Below, one piece after another: positions 46,192-57,800 of a stretch of 64,000 nucleotides of DNA; position 1 is the stretch's first letter; every line of letters starts with the position of its first letter. This stretch comes from Diprion similis (Eukaryota; Arthropoda; Insecta; Hymenoptera; Diprionidae), in NCBI RefSeq assembly GCF_021155765.1, contig NC_060105.1, forward strand, positions 16,649,001-16,713,000. The letters are read 5' to 3'. The position numbers and the translations under genes were made by a program. Below the pieces are notes generated by a model that worked only from the letters and a program-made list of their open reading frames with translations, searched no databases and had not been told where the DNA came from.

Positions 46192-49160
46192 TAACGCAGT
46201 ACCTAACAAAAGACGGAGAATCACAAGCCATTGCGTTCGTCCCGGATTATTACCACATCCAGAGGAAACATGTGCGAGAAAGTAGCGACGATTTACTCGT
46301 GTTTATTTATTCAGCATATTTTATGCACCAGACGGAACACGTGGGGCGAACTGGGATGGAGAATCGCCATACGCACAGCTATTTAAGGATTCGTCCGCAT
46401 CTTCTTGGGCTTTGTGATCTGCGTAAATTGAGAAGGTTGGTTGGCAAAAAATCACTACAGATAGTCGTACGTAAACAATTGACTAAATTATTATATTCGT
46501 GAGCTGCGAAAATCTCGATGAAAATATATATTATTATTTTTTAATATATCTACTGGAATAATGAACAAAAGATTTGACGCCGATGTTTCGTTTCAAATCC
46601 CTTCAAATTGGTTGTTAATCAAGTAAGTTATCTCGATTTCACTCAACGATTGCTTATTTTTTATGCAGAAGACCGTATTTTTTCTATAAAGTCACTAAAA
46701 TATATTCTCTTTTTCTCAGTAGTCAATTCAATATTTTAATATTGCCATTTGTTGATTATGATTGATATCTGTGCAATTTTTTAACGTCGAATACTTAACC
46801 GATTGACTGGCATTGTACCATATATGATCGAAAAAAAGTTGTGCCAATTCTGCTTATGTATCATATATGATCAAATCGAAAAACTTTATTGTTTTTCAAC
46901 CAATTTGAATGAAACTTGATGTACAATGGTTTTTGAAGTCACTGAATCTGAATCTGGCGATAGAATCGCAAAATTCAATGTGGAGGATCCAAAATGGCTG
47001 ACCCAAAATAGTTACAAATGTTCATATGTTACAGAGATTTCAGAAAAACTTTATACAGGGGTTTTTGCCGTCACTGATTACAGACCTAAAGTTAGAATTT
47101 TGAAATCAACCCCTAATAACAGTTTTTAACTTTTAAGGATGATCGATAAAAAAAACAATTACTGTGATAAAATTGAAAGCACGAAAAACTATCAGTACAA
47201 AAAATTTGAATACGATAGAGGAGAAATTGGAATTTAGAAGGCATTGAATAAATTGCAAAAATTCACCCCCATCCCCAAGCTTAGGTGTTCAGAGTAGCAG
47301 ACAAAACTAGAGTATCTGCTGCAATTGCCCCAATTAAAATATTTTTAAAAGGTTTTCTGATGAATTGGAAAAATTGAAAAATTAACCCCCAACCCCTATA
47401 AATAGGCGTTGGGAGTTGGCAAATCGTATGAACAACCCCCAAAATAGATTCAGCGACTCCAAACATCCCTACATTCCAAATATTATGTGATTCGCTTCAT
47501 TTTTTAACTTTGCCAGTTTGAGCATTGACAGTGAAAAATGCTGTGCCAGTCAATCGATTAACGATGCTATCGTAATAGAAAAAAGCGCTTCAGTAAATTT
47601 GTAGAAAACAGTTTCAAGAAGAAAATGACCTTTAGTAAAGTAATTTATTAATAAGAAAATTGATTACTTTCTAAATCATTTTAAAAAGTGGTTTGAATCA
47701 AAGCAGCACTATCTAAGCTTTGATTCATAATTTCAAAATTCTCCATTTTTTTTTCTTTTTTTTCTGTCATCAGAGAGAACTTGGCAACTTATGAATATAA
47801 CAATTGGGGCACGCAGGTACGCAATATATGACTACACTGAAACAAAATTAGTGGGAAGTATCGATTGCTGATCAACGGATCTCCCCTTGAGGGAGGAATC
47901 GGTAAAATTTTGATAGAATCGATGTTTTCATTTATGGAATGAACAAAGGGAGTGTCATCATAAATTTCTTCCTGTTAGATATAGGTTGCGCTGCGCTTGT
48001 GTACTGAAAATAATTTTTAATGTGCTTTCAAACTTTTGCAAGCGATATGCTGAAAAGTTTCTGTCAAAAGTTCCTTGCCCATGCACTTTCATCGCAGAAG
48101 ATTGAAATTTTTTTTCTGAGAACGTTCTACCTTAATCTAAATTTTGTTGGAAGGAATTTTTGATCACATTTTTTTTAGTCGTTTCAAAAATCATAAACTT
48201 GATATTATCAAAATTTCATTGTAGTCCTCCCCTTAAGAGAATCGAATTGTCAAAATATTGAATAAAATAACAAGAGCTAATCAAGATTACTGAAATCGTT
48301 AGGAATCACTTGAAAACACATGATAGCACTGAAGAAATTACGCGACAAGTGTTGGCAAACATAGAATTTGTTTTAAGGGGTTGTATATTATCAGAATGCC
48401 CAAAAAAATGGATTTTTCAAAAATGTTCATTCAGAAAACCTTTTAATTTATTAAAATACAAATTTGTACATATATTACGGTAACTTTTAACTGTATTTTA
48501 CATTTTTTATCGGTAAAGATAATTATTTTGAAAGCTGTTATAGCTCATATTTGGGAGCACCTCTAAAAAAAGGCGTCTCGTCTATGAAATAAAAAAACCA
48601 AAAATATATCATTAATATAATGTATTATTTTGTAATTGCTCGAAGGAATAAGCAAAATAATAATGATTGAAAAAATAGCGGCTTCTCGAAAAAAAAAAGA
48701 AAAACGTATTTTCACAAATATTTCAGCCTTAAATAATTTATATAATGGAAAATATTTATCGGTGAGAAAAAAAACCTTTGATTACACTGTTCTGCAACGA
48801 AATTCTCCTTGAAACAAAAATATGCTAGAAATAAAGGTATTGAAGTGGCAAATCCAGATTAGCTTTCCATTTTATGCCATCACGTATATATCACGTGATA
48901 TAATTTGTTTTTTTTTTTCAAATCTTAGAATTTGTAACTTTTAGAAATGTTTTTTAAAGAAAATGAAACCGCTGAAAACAATTCGAGTCCAAGGGCATAG
49001 TTTCAGGAACATTTGAATAGGTGTGGTTGAAAATGCGGGGTAAGAATTGATGGCGACGGTAGATAAGCTACGGCAAGTGAAGAGAGGGGGGCGGGAATCG
49101 TGAACGGGGAGGTTTTTCAAGAAATGCCAAAAATAAGGTGGAAAAACGTGATACACTTAA
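46192..49160. other. Spacer with open frames of unknown meaning
   Basis: The 113-codon plus-strand frame 46161-46502 begins inside the P1 repeat and has no recognised domain. The frame 46926-47129 has a repeat-like character. Bases 47240-47450 carry two loosely similar direct blocks with ATTMACCCCCAWCCCC. No gene is supported. Confidence 0.35.
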
Positions 49161-49341
49161 TAACGCGAGGGCAGCGTAGACGGGCGTCCCGACGGGAGTC
49201 AGCGCGACGCCGCGTCCCTTTCCCTTCGAGCTTCCGGCGCGTTCCACCCCTCAAGACGACGCGGGCGTCGCGACGCCTCGCGATCACCGGGAGCTCCGTG
49301 GCAGTAGTGTGCGGATCGCCGTACGGTCGACATAGCTTTTG

Positions 49342-49749
49342 ATGGCCACGTGCGCAGGCAGCGCCGTTAGCGAGACGAACGCGGGGGCGACGAACTGGCA
49401 GCAAAGGGTGTTCGGCCGGCAGCTGGTGCGATGCAGCCAGGCGGAGTCGGCCCTCTGCGACGTGGGGAAGGTGCTCGCGAACGAGGGAGGCGAGGCCGCC
49501 TGCGAGACGATCGGTGTGTACTTCAGTTTCATAAACCCGGGCGCGACGTGTGACGACTTCACCAGACAGCTGAGCGAGCTTTACGGTTCCGTAAACGCCG
49601 CTCCCAACGCCACCAAGAAGCGGTTCGAGGTCGTCCATGTGGTCCTTTGGAGCAACGTGGCCGACGTCATCGACTTCCAGGAGAGCTTCCAGGGGCACGT
49701 GGCCGAGCTTCCGTGGCTCGCGGTGCCCAACGACGACTACGAGAGGAAG
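49342..49749 (+). CDS. Nucleoredoxin-like thioredoxin-fold protein, first exon (partial)
   Basis: The 136-codon exon starts at ATG 49342 and ends AGGAAG before a GTAGGG donor, phase 0. The family signature is clear: VFGRQLVR (23-30), a beta strand and helix IGVYFSFINPGATCDDFTRQ (57-76), RFEVVHVVLWS (94-104) and LPWLAVPNDDYERK (123-136), matching the FEVVFVS...WLAVPFDD pattern of nucleoredoxin and NXNL1/NXNL2 (RdCVF) proteins. The active site, normally W-C-P-P-C-R-D-F-T, reads P-G-A-T-C-D-D-F-T, so only the second cysteine (Cys-70) remains. Later exons, which should hold the cis-Pro and C-terminal strands, were not found. The leader at 49160-49340 is CpG-rich and probably contains the promoter. 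The minus-strand frames here are shadows. Confidence 0.75.
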
Positions 49750-49824
49750 GTAGGGCTCGTCGATCTTTAATCAATTCTGCCTTTATCTAGGCAAGGGTTC
49801 GGGCGCCGGTTGCAATTCGTAATG

Positions 49825-50250
49825 GGGAACACGCTGAATAATCGAAATTCCTAATAACACCGAATAGTCAAAACTTCGAATGTTCAAAACACCGGATAAT
49901 TTAAATTCGGACCAGTCGACACACCGAATAGTCAAAATTTCGAATGGCCAAAACACCGAACAGTGTAAATGCTGAACAAGCGAAACACTGAACAGTCGAA
50001 ATTTCGGATGATTAGAATACCAAATAGTTCAAATTCTGAATGGTCAAAACACTGAATAGTTGGACTTTCGGATGGTGGGGACACCGAGTAGTCAAAATTT
50101 CGAAGGTTAAAATACTGAACAGTCAAAATTCCGAATGATCGAGATACCGGATAGTCAAAATTCTAAACAGTAACAGAGAACACCGAATAGTCAAAATTTC
50201 GAACGGTCAAAACACTGAATAGTCGAAATGTCGAATGGCGAAAACCCTGA
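49825..50250. repeat. Degenerate minisatellite, unit about 20 bp
   Basis: Twenty or so units alternate between CACCGAATAGTCAAAATTTC and CGAATGGTCAAAA-type sequence, giving a compound period of about 40 bp. Units differ by point changes. It lies in the first intron of the nucleoredoxin-like gene, starting about 75 bases after the donor. The minus-strand frame 49932-50126 is a product of the repeat. Confidence 0.8.
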
Positions 50251-50371
50251 AGGTTAAAAACCTTCATTGCCTTCAAGCACTATGCGCATACATGTATAAG
50301 ATTCATAATCTCGAAGTTTTGACCATTTCGAACTTTAACCCGCATCCGCGTTTTTGATGTTATACTTGCAC

Positions 50372-50702
50372 GCGAGGGGCCATTCACTCTTTATTTATGT
50401 GCACCAATGATTTCAATGAATAGTTGATTTCATGTGATTTCGTGTATGATTTCTATAATTTAATCTGTACATGATTTCAAAGAATCGTTTCCGATTTCTA
50501 GTGATTTCATTAAAAACCATATGATTCGAATCATGATTTCATGTGATTTCATGTGATTTCATATAATTTCAAGAAGATTTCAAACATTCTTCAGGATATT
50601 TTGAAATCGACGATGACGGATGATTTCGAGAGATTTCTTATGATTTCGCTCGTGATTTCATTTGAGGTGATTAGATGATTTCAGTAGTGAATGGCCCCTC
50701 GC
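50372..50702. mobile_element. MITE with internal GATTTCA tandem repeats
   Basis: The ends GCGAGGGGCCATTCACT and AGTGAATGGCCCCTCGC are perfect 17-bp inverted repeats. TTGCAC flanks both sides as a likely target duplication. The interior (50400-50680) is almost entirely a degenerate array of TGATTTCATG-like units. No coding capacity. Confidence 0.75.
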
Positions 50703-52028
50703 TTGCACGTCAATTATAACTACGATTTAAATTTCAACGATTTAATAGATTGATTCCATAGAAAATATTTCTAAAGAAATCGATTGAAAATCGATCCGAG
50801 AAACGGTTACTTTGAAAGAATCGAATGTCTGTGTACTAAGTGAAACGTAACTGCGAGCGCTAGTCTCAAGCTCGATACTTCCCAAAAACATAAATTCCCG
50901 AAACGATTCGTGACCACGTGACACGTGTGTAGAGCCAACACAACTTGCGGTCAGATATAATGAGTCAACGAAGAATGCCCGCAAACATGCGGGGACTTTA
51001 TATATGCCGGCTGTTTAATTCATTAGAACGTAAATTAACCGGCCTTAAAACACCGCTGTAACAGGAAGAATAAATAAAAACATACGCTCCCCCCCCTCCT
51101 CAATGGACACTCGTCACGCAGTGCCCCCTGCACGCCATCTCGCATACACGCCTAATTAGTTTGGGGTTTTTTGGGAGCCACCAGCCATCGCAAGTAAAGT
51201 GGCTTTAACTCTGCATATTACGTTGCAACGGCATGAATTCAAGTTACCACCGACTTGGAAATCCTGGCAAAGTTAGAGAATGTTTAAAATAGAGCAACGA
51301 TGCATTTTGAGGAACACACACTGTTTTGCAAGTTTGGGGTTATGTGATATTCGTAGCAGAACACCTTGAAAGTTATTTCAAAGTTGGAAAAGATCGCTTG
51401 TTTTGTTCAAGATTCTGCTATTTTAGTTCAACTATTTCTAACCTGTAAGATTGGAATAGATTGTTGTAGTTCGTTGTAAAAAACACAGTCCAATTACATC
51501 AGTCTATATGATTACAAATCGGCACTTTCCATCGGTTGTATTTCATAATTAAGGGAAATTAGGTACCTACCAGAAGTTTGATTAGTGAATAAAGCAGTAA
51601 TTGTGCCTAACAGTTTGCATAATTCAACAATCATGTTTAAAATTCATGGAAAAACACGTAATTGTTATGCAGTTTATGAAGGAAGAGAGAAAAACTGCAC
51701 GTAATTATATAATAAATAATATTTTATAATTGAAATGTAATTGATCAATAATCGAGATGAACATGACTAACTTCAGTCGCGTCATCTGAAACCTTTATTT
51801 CATATTGTTAATTGATTCTGTTAATCTTTTTATCTTTTCTCACCAAGTGACATGTAAGCCGCAATGCATACGCTTAACTCGAACAAATAACTTCAAACAG
51901 TAAGAATTGTACAATGCGGGCTACCCAATTGTCTCAATACAGCACAGAATTAGCCTGCACACTGTTTCGTACAAACGCTCCTCGAAAGTGCAGTCCGTGT
52001 CTTCAATGACAATTTCCGCCGGGGCTTC
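50703..52028. other. AT-rich spacer (intron of the nucleoredoxin-like gene or intergenic)
   Basis: No exon with thioredoxin-fold motifs was found here. A TTTATATATG motif at 50997-51006 is the only promoter-like signal. The short frames are unrecognised. Confidence 0.4.
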
Positions 52029-52605
52029 TTAAGGGGTCTACCCAACTGACGAGCAAAAAGGAAAGGGTTTTTTCAAAAAAAATTTTAATACGTTTTAACT
52101 GTAAATATTGATATAGGCTTTGTTGAGATTATTAAACACACTCTCGAATCACATAAAAAAAAACTTTTTATTGAATTTAATCAATTTTTATACACGAAAA
52201 TCGTAGTTGAAAATCAGTCTGAAAAAAGGTAGGTTAATTGCCGTGTTGATGATTTCTCGGAGATGGTTAACCTGAAACCAAAAGATCGAACGGTTTTAGA
52301 TTCAGTATATTAATGGACGTGGAATTAATCATACGATTCTTGATATTTGCAAAATTAACAAAAAGGAGGCCATTTTTTGAAAAAGTTGAAAGAGAACGTT
52401 TTTTTTCATCAACGCTTTGCATCAACACCGCAGACCTGCCTTTTGTAGGTTGTAATTAAAATCAATAAAAATGTTTTTGTATGCAATTCAAGAGTTTATT
52501 TATCAAGCCCAACATAGCCTACGTCAATATTTACAGTTAAAACTTACTAAAAAAAAATCTTGAAAAAACCCTTCTTTTGGCTCGTCAGTTGGGTATGCCC
52601 CTTAA
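52029..52605. mobile_element. Palindrome family P1, copy 3 with TTAA flanks
   Basis: TTAA stands at 52029-52032 and 52602-52605. The ends are GGGGTCTACCCAACTGACGA and TCGTCAGTTGGGTATGCCCC. Arms of about 250 bp share AACTGTAAATATTGATATAG and its mirror. The TTAA target is that of piggyBac-type elements, but no transposase is present. Confidence 0.8.
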
Positions 52606-53260
52606 ACTACACCGCGTGTTTTCGTGTAGAATTTTATCAGGCAGTGCCCAACTCGGGATCACATGTCTGACTCACTCCGACATTATCTGCGCTTCTGTTC
52701 ACGGCTTGCTCCGTCTGCGCAGGACCCTCGACGTCTCTGCACTTTGCAGCTCCGACTTAACTTGAGGTTATGTTTTCCGACGTGCGGCACCCTCGGAATT
52801 TGGAGCCGTGCCAGCATGGATTTAAAAAAACAAAGTCACCGCTTAGCTCGGCCGATGCTCATTCCGCGGAAAAATTTCAACTGAACTTTAAATTTTTTAT
52901 AGATGTACCGTGAGCGAAGCGATACCGGTTTGACTGTAATTGTGAAAAATGAAGTGAACATCCGGTTTGAGATTTCCTTCACTAGGTAGGTATATTATGC
53001 ACAAGGTCGATTTGCGCGAATTTCTCTTTCCTAGGTGTTAGTTGTATTTATTACATATTATGTCATCGGTGAAATAAGAAAATTAACTCATTATTCTGTC
53101 ACAATTAATTTACAAATAGCGAATGGTCGATATGCAGCTGGCAGTTATTTATTAGCTTCGAAAGGTCTTTTTAAAAAAAACGTCAAGAGTCAACTTTTTG
53201 ACGAGTGATGGGTTTTTGAAAGTCGGAAAATTGTGTTTTTTGTAATTTTGATGTATCGAG
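52606..53260. other. Short GC-richer spacer before copy B
   Basis: Bases 52610-52880 are GC-richer than their surroundings and hold two overlapping frames (52577-52765, 52663-52884) without recognisable domains. The remainder is AT-rich. Confidence 0.35.
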
Positions 53261-54620
53261 AATATTCTCTATTTAACCTAATAAGGATCGCATTCCTTGA
53301 CGTAAACCAGGAAACAGATCAAAAATCAGAGTAAACCTAGCCCTCTTGGGTAAATTGTTTTTACGGTTTCGGTATCCCTTGGCATAGTGAAGGGGAATCT
53401 GACCCCTACGATGCTCGTAACGTCACGATCAGAAGTGTTTGAGACATACTTGTGAGGTTGGCATTGAAAATTATTGATCTCCTTCTGGAGATCTGACCAA
53501 ATACGATAATTTCGTAACAAAAATTCCAATTTACTTATTTTGGCAAAATGATTTAGTCAAGCGAATTCATTGGCGCAACGAAAGCCTTTCTTGTCGCGAT
53601 CGAGTGAAGAATTGATTCGAGTGAACCTTTTTATGTTTTTCCGAAAATGAGTCAACTAAGTACAATTTCATTTGAAGTTAATGTACTTTTCCTCCAAGTC
53701 GTATGTTCATTGACAGAAACAATTAGGTACTTTAAATAAAATAAGTACATGAATCTAGCCAACGAAAAATTGACATGGATTGAATGCTACACTTTGTTGA
53801 TCTAACCGAAACTTGTTTGGTGTAACTGGTTGAATCAGTTACACTAATTTGTTTACACTCTGAAAGAAACAGCACATACTTTAAAACAAGTGTGTACAGA
53901 ATATATTTATCATAAACGTCGGTATACTAGTACTATAAACGGCCACTAGGCGGTAAACTCTCTCGATACCGAAATAGCTTCAGAGATAGTTATAAATCCG
54001 GGTAGTCGGTTAGGAAGTCAGATACGGCTAACGTAGGTCAAATTTGTCATCAGACCTATTATAGGTATAAGAAGAAAGCATAATACCAAGTTTCGAGTCA
54101 TCGAAATTAATGTCGATTACTAATAAACAAAACTGTTGACACATGTTCAATTTATACTTCTAACATACAACAATAAGTTTTCGGATTTTACCCATTAAAC
54201 ATCGGGTAAATCGTACAAAATTTTGAGTAATCGGAATTATAAATGATATCCAACAAGTACGTTTTGTGCGCTTGAATAACTCTAATTTTCAGTAAATGCA
54301 AAAGATTTTTGTAACAACAAATTTCGTTATCAGAATCAAACATTGAACTTTTGACTCAACAAAACATGAATTAGAAGAATCAATTTGTTTTGATACAACA
54401 ATTTCATATTTTCCAAACAAAACGATTGAGGGGCGTTCAATCAAATTCTTATTAATTACAATCACCCATTTCTTTTTATACGAAATTCACATTATTACAA
54501 GGAACTCGCACTGTGTTATCTTGAATAAATTGATAATCAGCATGATCATTCAAAGGCTTGATTCAATTCTATTTGTAAGTTGTCACAAGTATTTCGTCCG
54601 ACAAGAGTATTTTGTTGAAT
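53261..54620 (-). repeat. Inverted duplication, copy B (1,360 bp)
   Basis: Reverse copy of 43189-44548. It contains the 67-codon frame at 53326-53529 (minus). Beyond its 5' side a further minus-strand frame (54546-54788) runs into the copy and ends GRNTCDNLQIELNQAFE; copy A keeps GRNTYDNLQIELNQAFE but breaks upstream. So the duplicated block appears to contain the 3' part of some coding sequence plus about 1.3 kb of downstream sequence. Confidence 0.85.
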
Positions 54621-54788
54621 CATGCGAATATTATGCCTCAAATATTCCTTTCCCTCCGCGTCTGTCATAATGTCAATCGCTGGAAAAGTGCCACCAAAAT
54701 TTCTCCATTTACATTGTCTCATTTTTATCAGAAACGGTAATGAATACACCACGAGCTTGCGACAATTGACAATAGTTATTACGTTCAT
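54546..54788 (-). CDS. Unrecognised open frame at the edge of copy B
   Basis: Eighty codons from ATG: LVVYSLPFLIKMRQCKWRNF, then GGTFPAIDIMTDAEGKEYLR, then IRMIQQNTLVGRNTCDNLQI and a TGA stop. The last part is shared with copy A at 43189-43263. Weaker similarity continues upstream in copy A, where the frame is broken. No domain recognised. It could be the last exon of a duplicated gene or part of a transposon. Confidence 0.3.
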   Translation of the reverse strand: MNVITIVNCRKLVVYSLPFLIKMRQCKWRNFGGTFPAIDIMTDAEGKEYLRHNIRMIQQNTLVGRNTCDNLQIELNQAFE

Positions 54789-54839
54789 AGTTTATCGCGT
54801 GATTATTTATTTCAGTCTCAACAAATGTTGTTCATAGTA

Positions 54840-56080
54840 AGCATGCAGCACGCTGGTTCACGACTCAATAAAGATGTTTGCCGGAGGCACCAAGGCTATA
54901 AGTACTACGCCAACAAGGTGCGCATGGGAAGTTCGGAAATGCAAGTAATTTCATCTGAGTTTACCTGGTTTGGGGCTCCTGCAGTAGAAACGGGTCTCCG
55001 TCACGCGAGGGTCGGCTCACAAGCTGCTCCTTGTTTACAGAGAAACCTGCTTGTGTGTAGCAGCCAGGTGAACTCAGGCCTCACAGATACCTCATGGTTT
55101 CAAACGAAAGCAAAACACTCGGGTCTCAAAACTTTTTAACCCGCGTTGTTTGCATTCACAAATTTCCCCCGTATCTCTACCTTGTGTCAAACAACCCAAT
55201 GGGTTTGGTAGTCCGTATTATATTGGACCTATAGCTGACAAGCAAAATAGGTGTCTCATTTATGGATCGATTAAAGCCACCTTAACAGTCTGCCTTAGCA
55301 TCATTAATAATTCATTCGAACACGTGGCAACTTTTCAGTAGCGGGTCTGGACGCAGCAATTTTTTTTACGTTATATTTTGACTGAATTCGAATTGAATTT
55401 CAACCGAATATAGAATTGGTAAGCTGAAAAATTTAGGTTTTAGTAACTTACTAGAACTGGGGAAATGTCATGGAAAACTAGGTTTCAGGTCCTGGAAAAA
55501 CTGGAAATGTCGTGGAATTTTTTTCCCAAAAATTTGTGGTCACCCTGAATCAATTGAAGGAGACCGATTTATAGAGCGCGAATTTTCGGTGTGATAGTAA
55601 CTCATTATGTTCTAAATTCGCAATTACTTGATTACAAAAATATAAAGTATAGCGCAAAAATTTTTACTGCCAAGTTTTTTCATTCGTAGTCGTACTCCCC
55701 AGGATCGAAATCATGTTCGTCATCTGTAAAATTAATTTAAAGATGTTAAAACATTGCGGTTACCTCAGATGCCATAAGACCGAGGAGGATGACAAAAAGT
55801 TAGCAGAACAATGGGCAAAGTGAGTAAAAAATTCGAAAAAACCAACAATAGTTCAGATAAAATTTGGTTCCGAATGAATGAATAAGGACTGAATCCATGT
55901 AATATAAATCTGAATCAGACTCTAATGATTATTTTATGATTAGGCTCACATTGTAGCGAAGGTGAAGCCGTGCAAGATCAACATTTTGATACTGATCTTA
56001 ATGCATAATTTCACAAATTCTTGAGAATCCAATGCCCGTAATAAGCCATTATTTTCCATTTCAATCTACCTCAGCCATCG
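54840..56080. other. Spacer with unrecognised frames
   Basis: The frames 54825-55139 and 55150-55341 lie in a GC-richer patch. CTGAGTTTACCTGG at 54956 and CCAGGTGAACTCAG at 55065 form a 14-bp imperfect inverted pair about 110 bp apart, perhaps a small MITE. No gene is supported. Confidence 0.35.
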
Positions 56081-56096
56081 GGATAATTATTTATCG

Positions 56097-57300
56097 TGGA
56101 AAACTTTTGAGAAACATCTGAAAGGAAATAAAACTATCGTTGATCGCTCAGAAGAGGCCATACGGAATGAAAAACAAAGAAGGAAGCATATTCTAAAAAT
56201 TGCAGCAGATTGCTTTCTATTTTGCGGTACCAATAATTTAGCTTTCAGACGCTCCAGTATCAGATCGGGGATCCGAAGTGCGAAATATTTTTGGGTTTGA
56301 TTGAGCTAGTCAGTCATTATGATGCAACAATAGCTAAGCACATTGCCGAATCCGAACGAACGACTTATTTATCTAACAAACTTCAGAATGAATTTATAGA
56401 TATTCGAAGCACAAAAGTAAAATCTGAATTACTGGATAAAATTTGAAAGATCAGTACTTCGTGGAAGGAAACTTCATCGACTTTATAAATACTTCGAAAA
56501 AAACGGGGCATGAGTTGGCTATTGATGTCCATCAAGAACTGATCGACGATGATTCAGATATCGGTAATGACAATGGGGCCAATATGGCGTAAAAGTATCA
56601 ATCTCACATACAAAAATCCAATCGAATGGACTCTATTCACGTAGCTAGTGTTTCGATTAAAATGGTAAACTTTTTCAGTGTTGTTCAGCAAATCTTCAAT
56701 TTTCTTGCGGTCTCTACTCGCCGATGAGAAATGTTAAAAAAACCACTCAGATGCACGTTGAAGACACATTCCTGTATGAGAAGGACGTCGAAATATAACT
56801 CGGTTCATTCGTTGTGTACCCAATTAGAGGAAGTAACTGCCGTACGAGAAATATCGGAAGATCCTTCATTTGGTGATGGAGTTGCTGCTGCTAAAGGCTT
56901 GCTGAAGCAAATAACACTCAATTTTGTTCGTTACTTACTTAACAACGTGTATCGGGCGAACATCGTTTTACACAAATGCAAATATTTCGATTGATGAAGG
57001 TTGTAGAATTATCCTTGGACTTAAAAATGCATTGCAGATCCTGCGATCAGGAAACACCGATGAAATCATTTCCCAATCCATAAGTATATGTGAGAAATCA
57101 TCAATTGAAGCTCCATTTAGTCAGGGAAGAGTAAGGAAAATAAGAAAGATGTCCGGAGAGCTTGCATCCGATTAAGTACTTTCTCCAGAACAGCAGTTCA
57201 AAATTGATCATTTCAATGTATTGGAAACTTTCTTATCGCAAGTGAAATAGCGATTCGACAATATGAAAAAACATACGCCATGGACTTAGGCCTATTGTTC
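56097..57300 (+). pseudogene. hAT-type transposase remnant (ZMYM1-like)
   Basis: Reading in several plus-strand frames: WKTFEKHLKGNK, ILKIAADCFLFCGTNNLAFR, GLIELVSHYDATIAKHIAE, TTYLSNKLQNEFIDI (the DUF4371-type region of TTF/ZMYM1-like hAT proteins), then EEVTAVREISEDPSFGDGV, AAKGLLKQITLNFVRYL, ICEKSSIEAPFSQGRVRKIR and HFNVLETFLSQVK from the middle and C-terminal parts. Stops and shifts break it many times. hAT proteins cut and paste DNA; this one is dead. Element ends were not identified. Confidence 0.6.
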
Positions 57301-57782
57301 GCTAAGGGCATAGAACTTGCGGAGCTTTTTAGCGAGATAGGAAGTTTTAAATTTATGGCAGCATCAGTTTTTCCGAATCCAAAAAAAAACTACGCCGTGA
57401 CAATTACTTCACGGCATTAGGAATTTTTAACTGACCTCAGCCAGTCCCAATATAAAGATAGCTTATCCCATTTTATTGACTATGCCAGTTAGTTGGGATC
57501 AATGATGACTAGAAAGATTGAGAGACTTAGCTGCACTATCTATAGGAAATCATTTAGCCAAGACTTTAGACTATGATGAAGTAGTTCATGAATTTGCATC
57601 TCGCAAAGCTAGGAGAATATCTACTTTATGACTAGCACCACAACTTGGTCTAGCTGTTCTGTACTGTGTATTCGATCAATAAAAGTAAACTATGATCTTA
57701 TTCAACAAAACTGGTGAATGATTATTTGTGACACCATATTCTGTTGGATTGGATTTTACGTGCACTTATCACGTGCACGGGA

Positions 57783-57800
57783 GGGGGGGGGGGGGGGGGG
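57783..57800. repeat. Poly-G run, 18 bases
   Basis: An uninterrupted G tract next to a duplicated ATCACGTGCACG motif. The rest of 57301-58530 is AT-rich with no gene I can support. Confidence 0.85.

Noticed and set aside
46161..46502. Plus-strand frame of 113 codons
   Set aside because: Starts inside the palindromic P1 element, has no domain and no exon signals.
49117..49698. Minus-strand open frame of 193 codons
   Set aside because: Antisense to the nucleoredoxin-like exon and its CpG-rich leader. GC-rich exons often leave the opposite strand open. No domain is visible.
49825..50250. Regularly spaced repeats that could suggest a CRISPR array
   Set aside because: Units are contiguous and degenerate with no unique spacers, and the setting is a eukaryotic intron.
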